A stretch of DNA of 52,593 nucleotides from DATEAX01 sp035288145 (lineage in GTDB: Bacteria > Patescibacteriota > UBA1384 > UBA12157 > JAENIV01), in NCBI GenBank assembly GCA_035288145.1, contig DATEAX010000028.1, positions 1 to 52,593 of the forward strand, read 5' to 3'. The notes beneath the pieces are model-generated. The model saw only the letters and a program-made list of their open reading frames with translations, did not search any database and had not been told where the DNA came from. Shown here one piece after another: positions 33,352 through 41,199 of this stretch. The position numbers and the translations under genes were made by a program. Within the stretch, counting starts at the first letter, position 1; every line of letters begins with the position of its first letter.

Positions 33352-35070
33352 TTACCTACCACGCTCCTGGAGCGGGGTAAATGGTTCCAAAATCGCTTTG
33401 ATGCGGCGGACGCCGGCGGATGAAGATTCCTCTTTAATGATTTTGAAATGGCCGAGTACGCCGGTATTTTCAACATGGGGTCCGCCGCAGACCTCGCGCG
33501 AGAAATCGTCAATCGAATAGACCTTTACTTTTTCGCCGTATTTTGAGGTAAATTGAGCTTCGGCGCCTTTTGCTTTAGCTTCTTCAACGGTCATTTCGTC
33601 CATCTTCACCGGAAGATTTGCCGCGATTTTTTGATTAACGATGACTTCGATTTTTTTAATTTGCTCGTCGGTTAATTTTTCAGGATAGGAAAAATCAAAA
33701 CGGAGCCGCTCGGCGTTGATATTCGAACCGCGCTGATGAACATCGGCTCCCAAAACAATCTGTAAGGCCTTAAGCAGAAGATGGGTCGCGGTATGGTATT
33801 TCGTCTCCATCTCGCCTTCGCCTGCCAGCCCCCCCTTAAACATGCTTATTCCGGCGCGAGAAATTTCCCGATGCTTTTTTTGCTCAACATCAATATCTTG
33901 ATCCGTAATCTTAACTTGATTCATCGCCGCATAATCTTGATACATTCTTATCGGGCATCCCTGGGATTGAAACAAATCAAAAGCGTCTTTGGCTGAATAT
34001 TCCCTTCGGTTTTTGATAATCTCTTCACATTTTGTTAAAACTACGCTAAAAGATTTTGCTTCGTTAAAAATTATTCCTTCAATTTTTTGTTGATTATCTT
34101 TTAATTCTGGATATTGACTTTTAAGGCTTTCGATGATTACGGAAATGATATTTTTAATCCAAGTGGGCTCGAATTCTTTCATCCCGCTGTAATCCACTAA
34201 ACGTCTGATTAATTTCCTCAAAACCGATTCTCTTTCATTTTTGCCTGGAACTATCCCCGCGCTGGTAATCATCACGCTTGAACGCAGATGATCGGCAATC
34301 ATTCTGATGGATTCACCGTCTTTATCTTTTTTAAACGGCGTTTCTTCTTCAATTGAATTGATTGTCGGTTGAAAGACATCCGTCTCGTAAATATCATCAA
34401 GTCCATTTAACACCGCCAGCGTTCTTTCCAAACCCATGCCCGTATCTACACCTTTCTTTTCAGATTTCTCGTACTTTCCGTTATTAAAAACATATTCATT
34501 AAAAACTATATTCCAGATTTCAATATCATCAAAGTAAAATTCAACCGTTGGGCCGCCGGGGGAGTTTTCCGCGCCAAGCGACCAAAAATTATCGTCGCCT
34601 TGACCTTCAATTTTTTCTAAACCTTCCAACTGCTCCAATATTTTTTTTGATTCATCATCTGTTGCGATATCAATTTTTGCTTTACTTTTTTCAAAATAAG
34701 TGACTGAAATTTTTTCTTTATCAATTCCCAACCACTTTTTACTTGTTAAAAACTCCCAAGCAAATTCAATCGCTTCTTTTTTGCCGTATCCCCCGAAGGA
34801 AAAATTGCCGAGCATTTCAAAAAAAGTGAGATGCGTCTCGTCGCCAACCTCTTCAATATCAGATGTCCGAAGGCATGGTTGGCAAGTGACAATATTTTTC
34901 GCGGGCGCTTTTTCGGGATTAAGATAAAACTCTTTGAACTGTTGCATCCCGGCAGTGGTAAACAAAACCGACGGGTCATTTTCCGGGATTAAACTTGAGG
35001 CCGGAAATTCGCGATGGCCGCGCTCGACAAAAAATTGAATAAATTTTTGTCGGAGTTCTTGAGAGGTCAT
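33352..35070 (-). CDS. alaS: alanyl-tRNA synthetase lacking the C-Ala domain
   Basis: Class II synthetase charging tRNA-Ala. Catalytic domain (about 1-240: LFTTAGMQQFKEFYL, FFEMLGNFSFGGYGK, DTGMGLERTLAVLNG), tRNA-recognition helices, and the editing domain with both zinc motifs HTATHLL and CGGPHVENTG, ending in SAGVRRIKAILEP. 572 residues versus about 875 in E. coli; the missing part is the oligomerising C-Ala region. The last seven residues (PLQERGR) and the context of the stop are encoded by the right hairpin of the neighbouring RAYT unit, so the original 3' end was probably replaced. ATG overlaps the upstream gene by 4 nt. Confidence 0.95.
   Translation of the reverse strand: MTSQELRQKFIQFFVERGHREFPASSLIPENDPSVLFTTAGMQQFKEFYLNPEKAPAKNIVTCQPCLRTSDIEEVGDETHLTFFEMLGNFSFGGYGKKEAIEFAWEFLTSKKWLGIDKEKISVTYFEKSKAKIDIATDDESKKILEQLEGLEKIEGQGDDNFWSLGAENSPGGPTVEFYFDDIEIWNIVFNEYVFNNGKYEKSEKKGVDTGMGLERTLAVLNGLDDIYETDVFQPTINSIEEETPFKKDKDGESIRMIADHLRSSVMITSAGIVPGKNERESVLRKLIRRLVDYSGMKEFEPTWIKNIISVIIESLKSQYPELKDNQQKIEGIIFNEAKSFSVVLTKCEEIIKNRREYSAKDAFDLFQSQGCPIRMYQDYAAMNQVKITDQDIDVEQKKHREISRAGISMFKGGLAGEGEMETKYHTATHLLLKALQIVLGADVHQRGSNINAERLRFDFSYPEKLTDEQIKKIEVIVNQKIAANLPVKMDEMTVEEAKAKGAEAQFTSKYGEKVKVYSIDDFSREVCGGPHVENTGVLGHFKIIKEESSSAGVRRIKAILEPFTPLQERGR
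33357..33379. repeat. palindrome at the 3' end of alaS, right end of RAYT unit
   Basis: Eleven-bp arms TACCACGCTCC / GGAGCGGGGTA with one mismatch, around a central T. Encodes the C-terminal residues of AlaS on the minus strand. Confidence 0.85.
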
Positions 35071-35687
35071 TTATTTCCTAAAATAAGTTTTTTGACAAAA
35101 TCCCCTAAATTGGCAAAACCGACGGTCACCGGATTTCTTTTCTCCGATTGCGACTTTGAATACCAAGCGTCATGGACTTTATCATACATTCCTTCGGCAC
35201 CTTTGACTTTTTGAACAAAGAAAACCGTCTCGTAGGGTAAAGGCATCACCTTGTCTTTATATTTATCCGCCCGGGGAACGCCAGCATTGTAGGCGGCGAG
35301 GGCTAAATCTAAATTTCCATTATACTTATCTAAAAGCCCCTTAAGATACCACGACCCATAGCGAATGGAAACTTCCGGATTATACAAATCACCCATAGGT
35401 TCGCCGAGTTCGCCGGCAATCGACTGCCCTGTGCCGGGCATAATCTGCATTAAACCCTGGGCGCCGACCGAGGAGGTTGAGGAAGGATTAAAGCGGCTTT
35501 CGGTGTAAATTACCGCGGCGACCAAATTAGGCCTTAGGGAACGCTGGTCCGAATATTTTTTAATCGAATCCCGATAATCCAAAGGATAGAGAAGTTCACC
35601 CCAGACATGGGGAAAGAAAAAATAAAAAATCGCCAAAAGAAGAATTGTCACCAAACTTAGAATGATAAATTTTGCCAATCTTCTCAT
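35067..35687 (-). CDS. membrane-anchored SLT-type lytic transglycosylase
   Basis: Cleaves peptidoglycan glycan strands. N-terminal transmembrane helix (about 7-27), then a lysozyme-like SLT domain (about 50-165). The catalytic Glu lies in AVIYTESRFNPSSTSSVGAQ, followed by GLMQIMPGTGQ, IRYGSWYLKGLLDKYNG and ALAAYNAGV, all diagnostic. 206 residues. It is translationally coupled to alaS (ATGA) and divergent from the sigma-factor gene. Confidence 0.94.
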   Translation of the reverse strand: MRRLAKFIILSLVTILLLAIFYFFFPHVWGELLYPLDYRDSIKKYSDQRSLRPNLVAAVIYTESRFNPSSTSSVGAQGLMQIMPGTGQSIAGELGEPMGDLYNPEVSIRYGSWYLKGLLDKYNGNLDLALAAYNAGVPRADKYKDKVMPLPYETVFFVQKVKGAEGMYDKVHDAWYSKSQSEKRNPVTVGFANLGDFVKKLILGNK

Positions 35688-35759
35688 CTTTATTCCATCT
35701 CCGTTAAAATCTGCTATTATTATAGTAGCATTCTTTTAAGAGAATGTGAACCGTCCGAG

Positions 35760-35788
35760 TTGACAAAGATAAGGATGTCCGTTAAAAT
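35760..35788 (+). promoter_or_regulatory. sigma-70 promoter of the sigma-factor gene
   Basis: TTGACA (35760-35765), 17-nt spacer, TAAAAT (35783-35788), leaving a leader of about 30 nt before ATG 35825. Upstream are two short hairpins (35711-35727 and 35730-35747) between the divergent genes. Confidence 0.8.
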
Positions 35789-35824
35789 TTCAATGTTGAG
35801 GACTCTTCTTAGGAGGTGAAAAAG

Positions 35825-36739
35825 ATGCTCGAAGAGTTGGACCTTGAAAACTTGGAAGCCGAAAACGATTACGATGGTTCAAAAGACAGAGAGCTGGATA
35901 GGCTTTGTTTGACGGACAGCGTCGAGCTCTGGCGACGGGAGGTTGGAAAAACTCCTCTTTTAACTGCCAAGGAAGAAATTGACCTTGCCAAGAGAATCGA
36001 GGCCGGTGACGAGGAGGCGCGAGCGAAACTTATTGAAGCCAATCTGCGCCTCGTCATCAGTATCGCCAACGAATGTCTCAAGAAACATCCAGGGCAGGGT
36101 TTATCCTTACCCGATCTGATTCAGGAAGGCAACATCGGCCTGATGAGAGCCGCCAAAAAGTTCGATTGGCGTAAGAAATGCCGCTTTTCGACTTACGCTA
36201 CATGCTGGATTCGTCAGGCGATTACCAGAGCGATTGCCAACCAGGCAAGGATGATCCGATTGCCATGTCAAAAGGTTGAAACCGTAAACAAAGTCAAGCG
36301 AACCATTGGTGTCATGTTTAGCAATCTGGGTCGCGAGCCAAAGCCCGAAGAACTGGCCCAAGAAATTGGGCTACCCCTCGAAATAGTTATTGTTGCCTTA
36401 AGGGGAGAGCCCGTTTCGCTTGAGGAAACCGTCGGCGAAGGTATGAGAACCTTAGAAGAGGTTATCCCCGACGAGACCACTGATGAACCTTTCGAGATTC
36501 TACTCCGACGGGATAAGGGGGAGGAAATCGCTAGGATATTGAATGAGCTCCCCGAGCGAGAACAAAACATTATTCGTCAGCGTTTTGGCCTGGAGGACGG
36601 AAATCCCTTGACACTTGACGAAGTCGGCCTCTTAAACAAGGTCTGCCGGGAAAGAGTCCGTCAGATTGAAAAAAAAGTTCTCCATAAATTATCACATCCA
36701 CATCGTTGCCGAAAACTTCGAGAGCTTGTTTCCGACTAA
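35825..36739 (+). CDS. RNA polymerase sigma-70 family factor (primary-type)
   Basis: 304 residues with region 1.2 (SVELWRREVGKTPLLTAKEEIDLA) and region 2 (LRLVISIANECLKKHPGQGL, LPDLIQEGNIGLMRAAKKFDW, FSTYATCWIRQAITRAIANQ). Region 3 (GREPKPEELAQEIGL) and region 4 (LPEREQNIIRQRFGL; LLNKVCRERVRQIEKK) follow. A 1.2-plus-2-3-4 layout fits a primary (RpoD/SigA) or closely related group 2 factor; region 1.1 is absent. ATG at 35825 has AGGAGG 8 nt upstream; the GTG at 35816 overlaps that site. Own promoter and terminator, monocistronic. The window's promoters (TTGACA/TATAAT type) match such a factor. Confidence 0.93.
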   Translation: MLEELDLENLEAENDYDGSKDRELDRLCLTDSVELWRREVGKTPLLTAKEEIDLAKRIEAGDEEARAKLIEANLRLVISIANECLKKHPGQGLSLPDLIQEGNIGLMRAAKKFDWRKKCRFSTYATCWIRQAITRAIANQARMIRLPCQKVETVNKVKRTIGVMFSNLGREPKPEELAQEIGLPLEIVIVALRGEPVSLEETVGEGMRTLEEVIPDETTDEPFEILLRRDKGEEIARILNELPEREQNIIRQRFGLEDGNPLTLDEVGLLNKVCRERVRQIEKKVLHKLSHPHRCRKLRELVSD

Positions 36740-36762
36740 CCCCGCCACCAGCGGGGTTTTTT
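36740..36762 (+). terminator. rho-independent terminator of sigma gene
   Basis: CCCCGC-CACCA-GCGGGG followed by TTTTTT, starting directly after the TAA stop. Confidence 0.92.
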
Positions 36763-36971
36763 CATTTTAGAAAACTGATTTGGATGCCGTAATAGGCGTG
36801 AATTAAAACAACGATTAACAGCAGAATCCAAACAACCCTGGTGTGAACCCAAAATGGCAATTTCAAAATCCGCGCGCCAATGAGAATTTGTAAAATTAAA
36901 AGCCCCAGAGCCAAAAACCCGAGCCAGATATTGAGAGGTCTTCCCCAAATTATCGGGTTTGGCAAAATCAT
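36762..36971 (-). CDS. small two-helix membrane protein paired with a cupredoxin
   Basis: 69 residues with two transmembrane helices (about 14-35 and 44-64) and His residues at the second helix's ends (FWVHTRVV, LIHAYYGI), reminiscent of small haem- or quinone-associated membrane proteins. Its ATG overlaps the cupredoxin stop by 4 nt, so the two are coupled and may form an electron-transfer or copper-handling pair (inference). The stop lies at the edge of the opposing sigma-gene terminator. Confidence 0.65.
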   Translation of the reverse strand: MILPNPIIWGRPLNIWLGFLALGLLILQILIGARILKLPFWVHTRVVWILLLIVVLIHAYYGIQISFLK

Positions 36972-37363
36972 TGGACGATGATTTTTCCTTTCATATTCGG
37001 ATGAAGCGTGCAGAGATAATCGAAAGTCCCGACAGTATCAAAGGTCTTTTGGAAGTTTTCGCCCGCCTTGAGATTGCCGCTGTCAAAAGATTTATCAGTG
37101 GCGGTGACGGTATGAGCAGTGGAATCTTCATTGCTGAAAGTGATTCGACTTCCTGCTTTAATCGTGAGAGTTCCCGGCTGAAAAGAGGAATTCTTAATTT
37201 TGACCTCTTGGGCGGCCGGAGCAGACGGCGTTCCGGAAGATGTTCCTCCGGGTGTCGGACTGGCGGTTGGGGAATTATTAGTTCTTCCGGCTACGAGCCA
37301 TAAAATCAAACCGCCAACGACAATAGCGATAACAACACCAATAATAATCGAGAGATTTTTCAT
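36968..37363 (-). CDS. membrane-anchored type I blue copper protein (cupredoxin)
   Basis: 131 residues: N-terminal transmembrane anchor (about 5-25), Ser/Thr/Pro/Gly linker, then a plastocyanin/amicyanin-like domain (about 52-131). Copper ligands are visible as His in NEDSTAHTV and Cys, His, Met in YLCTLHPNMKGKIIV. It is expected outside the cell as an electron carrier or copper-binding protein. Notable in a reduced genome. Confidence 0.88.
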   Translation of the reverse strand: MKNLSIIIGVVIAIVVGGLILWLVAGRTNNSPTASPTPGGTSSGTPSAPAAQEVKIKNSSFQPGTLTIKAGSRITFSNEDSTAHTVTATDKSFDSGNLKAGENFQKTFDTVGTFDYLCTLHPNMKGKIIVQ

Positions 37364-37416
37364 TTTACCACCGTCTATATTATATCATATTTCCTAAATA
37401 GTGCCTCATCCCAAAA

Positions 37417-37502
37417 TGCCGAGGGCGGGACTCGAACCCGCAAGACCGGTTAAGGTCACAACATTTTAAGTGTTGCGAGTTTGCCAATTTCTCCACCTCG
37501 GC
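37417..37502 (-). tRNA. tRNA-Leu (anticodon UAA)
   Basis: Acceptor GCCGAGG / CCTCGGC, anticodon stem CAACA / TGTTG with loop CTTAAAA (anticodon TAA). It has a long variable arm typical of type II tRNAs and the T arm GCGGGTTCGAGTCCCGC. Discriminator A; CCA is not encoded. Confidence 0.95.
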
Positions 37503-37540
37503 CTAACTCCATTTTATCTCAAAAAAAGTTCCCAAACAAC

Positions 37541-37576
37541 AAAAAAGGTTCCGAATTCCCTTGGAACTCGGAACCC
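37541..37576 (-). terminator. rho-independent terminator
   Basis: Minus strand GGTTCCGA ... TCGGAACC stem followed by TTTTTT (complement of 37541-37546), just downstream of the 95-residue gene. Confidence 0.88.
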
Positions 37577-37581
37577 CAGAC

Positions 37582-37869
37582 TTAGGCAAGGACTCGGGTC
37601 AACTGACTTCTGATTTGTTGCTCGAGCAAGCCCTTACTCTCATCGGCTCTTTCAGCCAAGCCGATAAGTTCCGCTATTTCCGCCTCGAGGTTGCGGAGCT
37701 CACAGCGGAGCCCCTTGGTGAGTCTTTCGGCGTCATCGTAAGTTTCCACCAAAACCAACCCTTCAGCCGTCACACAACTGCCGCCGACAGACGAGTAAAT
37801 CTCGTCAATCGCCGCTCGAACTTCCCGGTACTCCTGCAAAAGGTTCCCCAGCCGATGACAACAGCCCAT
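37582..37869 (-). CDS. small helical protein, unknown
   Basis: 95 residues, almost wholly helical with heptad-like regions (DDAERLTKGLRCELRNLEAE, IAELIGLAERADESKGLLEQ) and two adjacent Cys near the N-terminus (MGCCHRLG). ATG follows GGAAGGAGGAAGG. It has its own promoter and terminator, like the genes at 11269 and 41906-52593. Not recognised. Confidence 0.7.
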   Translation of the reverse strand: MGCCHRLGNLLQEYREVRAAIDEIYSSVGGSCVTAEGLVLVETYDDAERLTKGLRCELRNLEAEIAELIGLAERADESKGLLEQQIRSQLTRVLA

Positions 37870-37924
37870 CGCCTTCCTCCTTCCATCACTGGTCTGGTCG
37901 TTTCAATCAGCTGCCGATATCCAT

Positions 37925-37952
37925 AGTTTATCATAAACCAGCGTAAAGTCAA
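37925..37952 (-). promoter_or_regulatory. promoter of the 95-residue gene
   Basis: Minus strand TTGACT (37952-37947), 16-nt spacer, TAAACT (37930-37925); about 55 nt before the ATG. Confidence 0.6.
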
Positions 37953-38009
37953 TCAATTTTAATCTTCTTTTACTCCGCCAGTATCGAGCGATACCGGGGA
38001 TAAACTTTG

Positions 38010-38972
38010 TTACTTCAAAACGATCTCCCAATTTTTGCCGTTCATTCTGATTGAAGCGTCAATCGTAAAACCGGCGGCTTTTTTGTGGCCGCCGCCGCCG
38101 AAGAGCCGAGCGATTTGTGAAACATCAACTTCGTCGTTTTCGGTCCGAAGCGAGGCCCGCAACTCTCCTTCCCGCGTTTCAAAGAAAAGCATTGCCGCCC
38201 GAGAGTCGGGAATCGAGTTCATCAAATTGACCACCCCCGCCAAATCGTAATAAGTTGCTCCGCAGGTTTGGAGATCATGCGAGGTAATCACCGATGAGAC
38301 AATCTCAAGTTCTTGATTTTTATGAAGCCGCGAAAGAGTAATCCCCCAAAGTTTTAAAGCAGCGACACTTTTATTTAAGGCGACATTTTTGGCAATCGTT
38401 TTTAGTTTGGCGCCGTAGCCTAAAAGTTCCGAGGCAATTTCTAAAGTGACGGGCGTCGTATTAGAATGTTTAAAACCGCCGGTATCGGTGTAGATACCCG
38501 TCAAAATGGCCGTCGCCATCTCCCGATCAATGCTCACCGGTAATCTTTTAATTATCTGCCAGACAATTTCCGCCGCTGACGAGGCCCCTTGATCAACAAG
38601 GTTCAAATTGGCAATTTTCCAAAGATCATTCTTGGGATGATGGTCAATGTTAATCAGATTCTTAAAGACCCGAGCAAATTTTTTCAATCTCTCGGCAAAA
38701 CCGGTCCTTTTTAAATCCCCAGAGTCAATGACGATAATACAATTAAAATCGCCGAAGAGAATGTCTTTTTGAATTTTTTCAACTTCGGGCAAAAATAAAA
38801 ACGGCCGGGGAATTTCATCTTTGCAGACCATGGAAACTTTTTTTCTAAGTTTCCTCAAAACTAAAAAAAGAGCTACCGTCGCTGCCACCGTATCGCCGTC
38901 GGGCTCCTCATGGATCATCAACAAAAAATTATCTATAGTTTGGATTTTTGCAATTATTTTATCTTGAAGCAT
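38010..38972 (-). CDS. DHH/DHHA1 phosphoesterase (NrnA-like nanoRNase / pAp phosphatase)
   Basis: 320 residues. DHH domain motifs with metal ligands: HEEPDGDTVAA, IIVIDSGDL, LINIDHHPKND and GIYTDTGGFKHSNT. C-terminal DHHA1 domain with the GGGGHKKAAGF substrate-binding loop. Members degrade 2-5 nt RNA and often dephosphorylate 3'-phosphoadenosine 5'-phosphate; some hydrolyse cyclic dinucleotides. It overlaps the upstream gene by 14 bp, in an operon with a degenerate beta-lactamase-fold protein and an S1-domain protein, so an RNA-turnover context fits. Confidence 0.92.
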   Translation of the reverse strand: MLQDKIIAKIQTIDNFLLMIHEEPDGDTVAATVALFLVLRKLRKKVSMVCKDEIPRPFLFLPEVEKIQKDILFGDFNCIIVIDSGDLKRTGFAERLKKFARVFKNLINIDHHPKNDLWKIANLNLVDQGASSAAEIVWQIIKRLPVSIDREMATAILTGIYTDTGGFKHSNTTPVTLEIASELLGYGAKLKTIAKNVALNKSVAALKLWGITLSRLHKNQELEIVSSVITSHDLQTCGATYYDLAGVVNLMNSIPDSRAAMLFFETREGELRASLRTENDEVDVSQIARLFGGGGHKKAAGFTIDASIRMNGKNWEIVLK

Positions 38973-39435
38973 TAAGGATTACAACTTTTCTTTCTTCTTG
39001 GGGAAGATCGGTTTCCGTAAATTTATATTGTTCTTGGCCCTCGACGTTTATTCCCTCTTCCTTGGTAAAACTTTCAAGATTTTCCTCGTACATCGGAATG
39101 ACAATTTTCGGATCAATTTGGGAAATGACCTCGATGGCGGTTTTGGTTTCCGTAAAGACGCCTCCACCAACGCCAATAAGCAAGACATCAATACCATTGA
39201 GTTTTTCTAATTCCTGATCAGATAAAGTCCTTGCTTTTTTCATCCAGGCAACGGTCATTTTTTCGGAAAATAAGACAATCGTGCCGTCAATAACCTCGAC
39301 TTGAACCCCGCCGGATTCGTATTCGCCCGGGGTAGAAATTTTTAAATCTCCCAGACAAATTTCCGCGCCGATTTTGACTTGCTTATTCTTTGTTTTTAAA
39401 GAAAAGTTTTCTTTGCCCTGCCAAGTGATAATCAC
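38959..39435 (-). CDS. degenerate metallo-beta-lactamase-fold protein (UlaG-like)
   Basis: 158 residues. The N-terminus MIITWQGKENFSLKTKNKQV and the centre IGAEICLGDLKISTPGEYES follow the UlaG-type MBL pattern, as does VLLIGVGGGVFTETKTAIEV. The HxHxDH zinc signature is absent and no His cluster replaces it, so it is probably not a hydrolase. Its small size also means part of the fold is reduced. Coupled by overlaps to the S1-domain gene upstream (4 nt) and the DHH gene downstream (14 bp), it may have a structural or RNA-binding role (inference). Confidence 0.75.
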   Translation of the reverse strand: MIITWQGKENFSLKTKNKQVKIGAEICLGDLKISTPGEYESGGVQVEVIDGTIVLFSEKMTVAWMKKARTLSDQELEKLNGIDVLLIGVGGGVFTETKTAIEVISQIDPKIVIPMYEENLESFTKEEGINVEGQEQYKFTETDLPQEERKVVILNASR

Positions 39436-40583
39436 TTTTCTTCCTTTCCTGCGGCCTTTGAATCTTTAGGTTTGGGCTTTTTTTTCTTGGCGCTCCGAGT
39501 CTCTTTGCCAAGCTCTTTAAGCGAGAGGTTCAATTTATGGACCACTGGATCCAAAGAAATAATCTTGAATTGGTAGGTTTTGCCTTCCTCAATAATATCC
39601 TTAGGGTCAATGATTTTTTCACCGAGCTCGGAAACATGAACCAGGCCATCAATGCCGTCGGCTTTGACAAAAGCCCCGTATGGAGTGATTTTGGTGACTG
39701 TGCCTTCGACAATGTCGCCGGCCTTTTTTAATTTGGCTAATTTTAACCACGGATCCGGCTGGAGCCGCTTAATTGAAAAAGAAAGGCGACTTCCTTCTTT
39801 GGAAATGACCTTAACTTTTATTTTCTCGCCAATCTGAAATTTTTCTTTAAGGTCGGCGATATGCTCCCAAGAGGCCTCGGATATATGAACCAATCCTTCA
39901 ATCTCGCCAGAATCTTTCATCTCGGTTTTGACAAATAAACCGAAATCGACAATCCCAGTGATTTCGCCTTCCAGGTTATCGCCGATTTTAATACTTTTAA
40001 TTTTCTCTTGCTGAAGAAGGTCGCCCGCCGCTTTCTCGGAAAAAATTAATTTGCCCGCCCCTGGTTCAAAAGTCAAAATTTTCACCTGAAGGGTCTGACC
40101 GACCAAAGCTTTCAGACGATTTAAAATTTCTTCACGATTGCCTGAAGGCACTTTGGGGTAATGTGAGGATGCCAATTGCGAAACCGGTAAAAACCCTTCA
40201 TAGTCGCCGAACTGACAAAGCAAACCTCCCTTATTGGCATCGAGGACCTTAATCTGCAAGGTTTCGCCGACATCAAATTTGTCTTGTAAAATCTTCGAAA
40301 CCCTTTCCTTGTCCGCCCGCCTCAAAGACAGAACAACAAAGCCGTCATCATTTTCAATCGTTAAAACATAGGCAAAAATTTTATCCCCCTCTTTAAGGTC
40401 GCCAATCTCGGGAGAAAATTCCTGTTCCGGAATAATGCCCCGCGTTAGCCCGCCGACATCAACGACAATTTTATTTTTTAAAATTTGAAGGATTTTTACT
40501 TCGCAAAGCTCGCCAGCTCTCACCGGCACCAAGCGGTTGCCGAGGGCGGTGGCTAAATCTTTCATTGTTTGAGGATTTTCCAT
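39432..40583 (-). CDS. rpsA: ribosomal protein S1-like protein, four S1 domains
   Basis: 383 residues with four S1 RNA-binding repeats at about 20-95, 105-190, 200-275 and 290-365. The last two are most canonical (GEITGIVDFGLFVKTEMKDS, GLVHISEASW; GTVTKITPYGAFVKADGIDG, LVHVSELGEK). The tail is a basic Lys-rich extension. Likely the bacterial S1 equivalent that helps mRNA binding to the 30S subunit. ATG at 40583 preferred over TTG at 40595. It ends in a 4-nt overlap with the MBL-like gene. Confidence 0.9.
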   Translation of the reverse strand: MENPQTMKDLATALGNRLVPVRAGELCEVKILQILKNKIVVDVGGLTRGIIPEQEFSPEIGDLKEGDKIFAYVLTIENDDGFVVLSLRRADKERVSKILQDKFDVGETLQIKVLDANKGGLLCQFGDYEGFLPVSQLASSHYPKVPSGNREEILNRLKALVGQTLQVKILTFEPGAGKLIFSEKAAGDLLQQEKIKSIKIGDNLEGEITGIVDFGLFVKTEMKDSGEIEGLVHISEASWEHIADLKEKFQIGEKIKVKVISKEGSRLSFSIKRLQPDPWLKLAKLKKAGDIVEGTVTKITPYGAFVKADGIDGLVHVSELGEKIIDPKDIIEEGKTYQFKIISLDPVVHKLNLSLKELGKETRSAKKKKPKPKDSKAAGKEEK

Positions 40584-40600
40584 AAACGTTTCCAATCTTT

Positions 40601-41008
40601 CTATGGGAGATATTTTTCAAAAATTTTTTTCTTTTCGAATTTTTCCATCTCTTTGGGCAAAACAAATAATTTATACCTGATGATATTTAGCACCCAAATA
40701 AGCGAAATGCCAACGAGAATCAGCAACAATAGGCGGCTGCCTAAATAGGGGATTTTCTGCCAGCGGAAAAAGATTAACGCCAAGCCGAGAAATCCGATAA
40801 AGGCAAATAAATTGGCCAATTTCCAATTGACTTTTTTAAATACTTCTTCGGCTCGTCTGGCTTTCAAAGAAAAAATGATTGTCAAAATCACCGAAAGCCC
40901 AAATGGAACGACGAGATATTGGTACAAACCGTCTGCTTGCGGCGTTACTTCCAAAAGACGGGTTCCTTGAAATAATTTTTGTGGGTCAATTTGGTTTAAA
41001 AAATTCAT
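40601..41008 (-). CDS. membrane protein, unknown
   Basis: About 135 residues with three transmembrane helices and a basic/acidic C-terminal helix (VLPKEMEKFEKKKIFEKYLP). Start set at the ATG beginning MNFLNQIDPQKLFQ; codons further upstream belong to the tRNA-Phe gene. Located between the tRNA and the S1 gene. Family not recognised. Confidence 0.7.
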   Translation of the reverse strand: MNFLNQIDPQKLFQGTRLLEVTPQADGLYQYLVVPFGLSVILTIIFSLKARRAEEVFKKVNWKLANLFAFIGFLGLALIFFRWQKIPYLGSRLLLLILVGISLIWVLNIIRYKLFVLPKEMEKFEKKKIFEKYLP

Positions 41009-41014
41009 CGTCGG

Positions 41015-41086
41015 TGCCGGATCGCAGAATCGAACTGCGGACACGTGGATTTTCAGTCCACTGCTCTGCCACTGAGCTAACCCGGC
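41015..41086 (-). tRNA. tRNA-Phe (anticodon GAA)
   Basis: Acceptor GCCGGGT / ATCCGGC, D arm TAGCTCAGTGGCAGAGCA, anticodon stem GTGGA / TCCAC with loop CTGAAAA (GAA), T arm TGCGG? paired around GTTCGATTC. Discriminator A; followed by CC but not a full CCA. Confidence 0.95.
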
Positions 41087-41199
41087 AAAATGTTAAATTA
41101 AGAACGGGAATCGCCTATTTCCCATTTCGTCTTTCGAATTATCTTATTTGATTTTAGGAGGCTAATATTTAGATCTTTTTGAATATAGCAGAAAAGTAT

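Larger units (their letters stand above)
32608..33379 (+). mobile_element. RAYT transposase flanked by matching 21-nt hairpins
   Basis: A perfect palindrome (32608-32628, arms ACCCCGCTCC / GGAGCGGGGT) lies 31 nt before the transposase gene. A near-identical palindrome with one mismatch (33357-33379) lies 28 nt after it. Subterminal hairpins at both ends are how IS200/IS605-type and REP elements are recognised. The right hairpin overlaps the last codons of alaS. Confidence 0.72.

Noticed and set aside
40601..41044. Membrane protein start at 41044
   Set aside because: The extra 12 codons overlap the tRNA-Phe gene; the ATG at 41008 is used instead.
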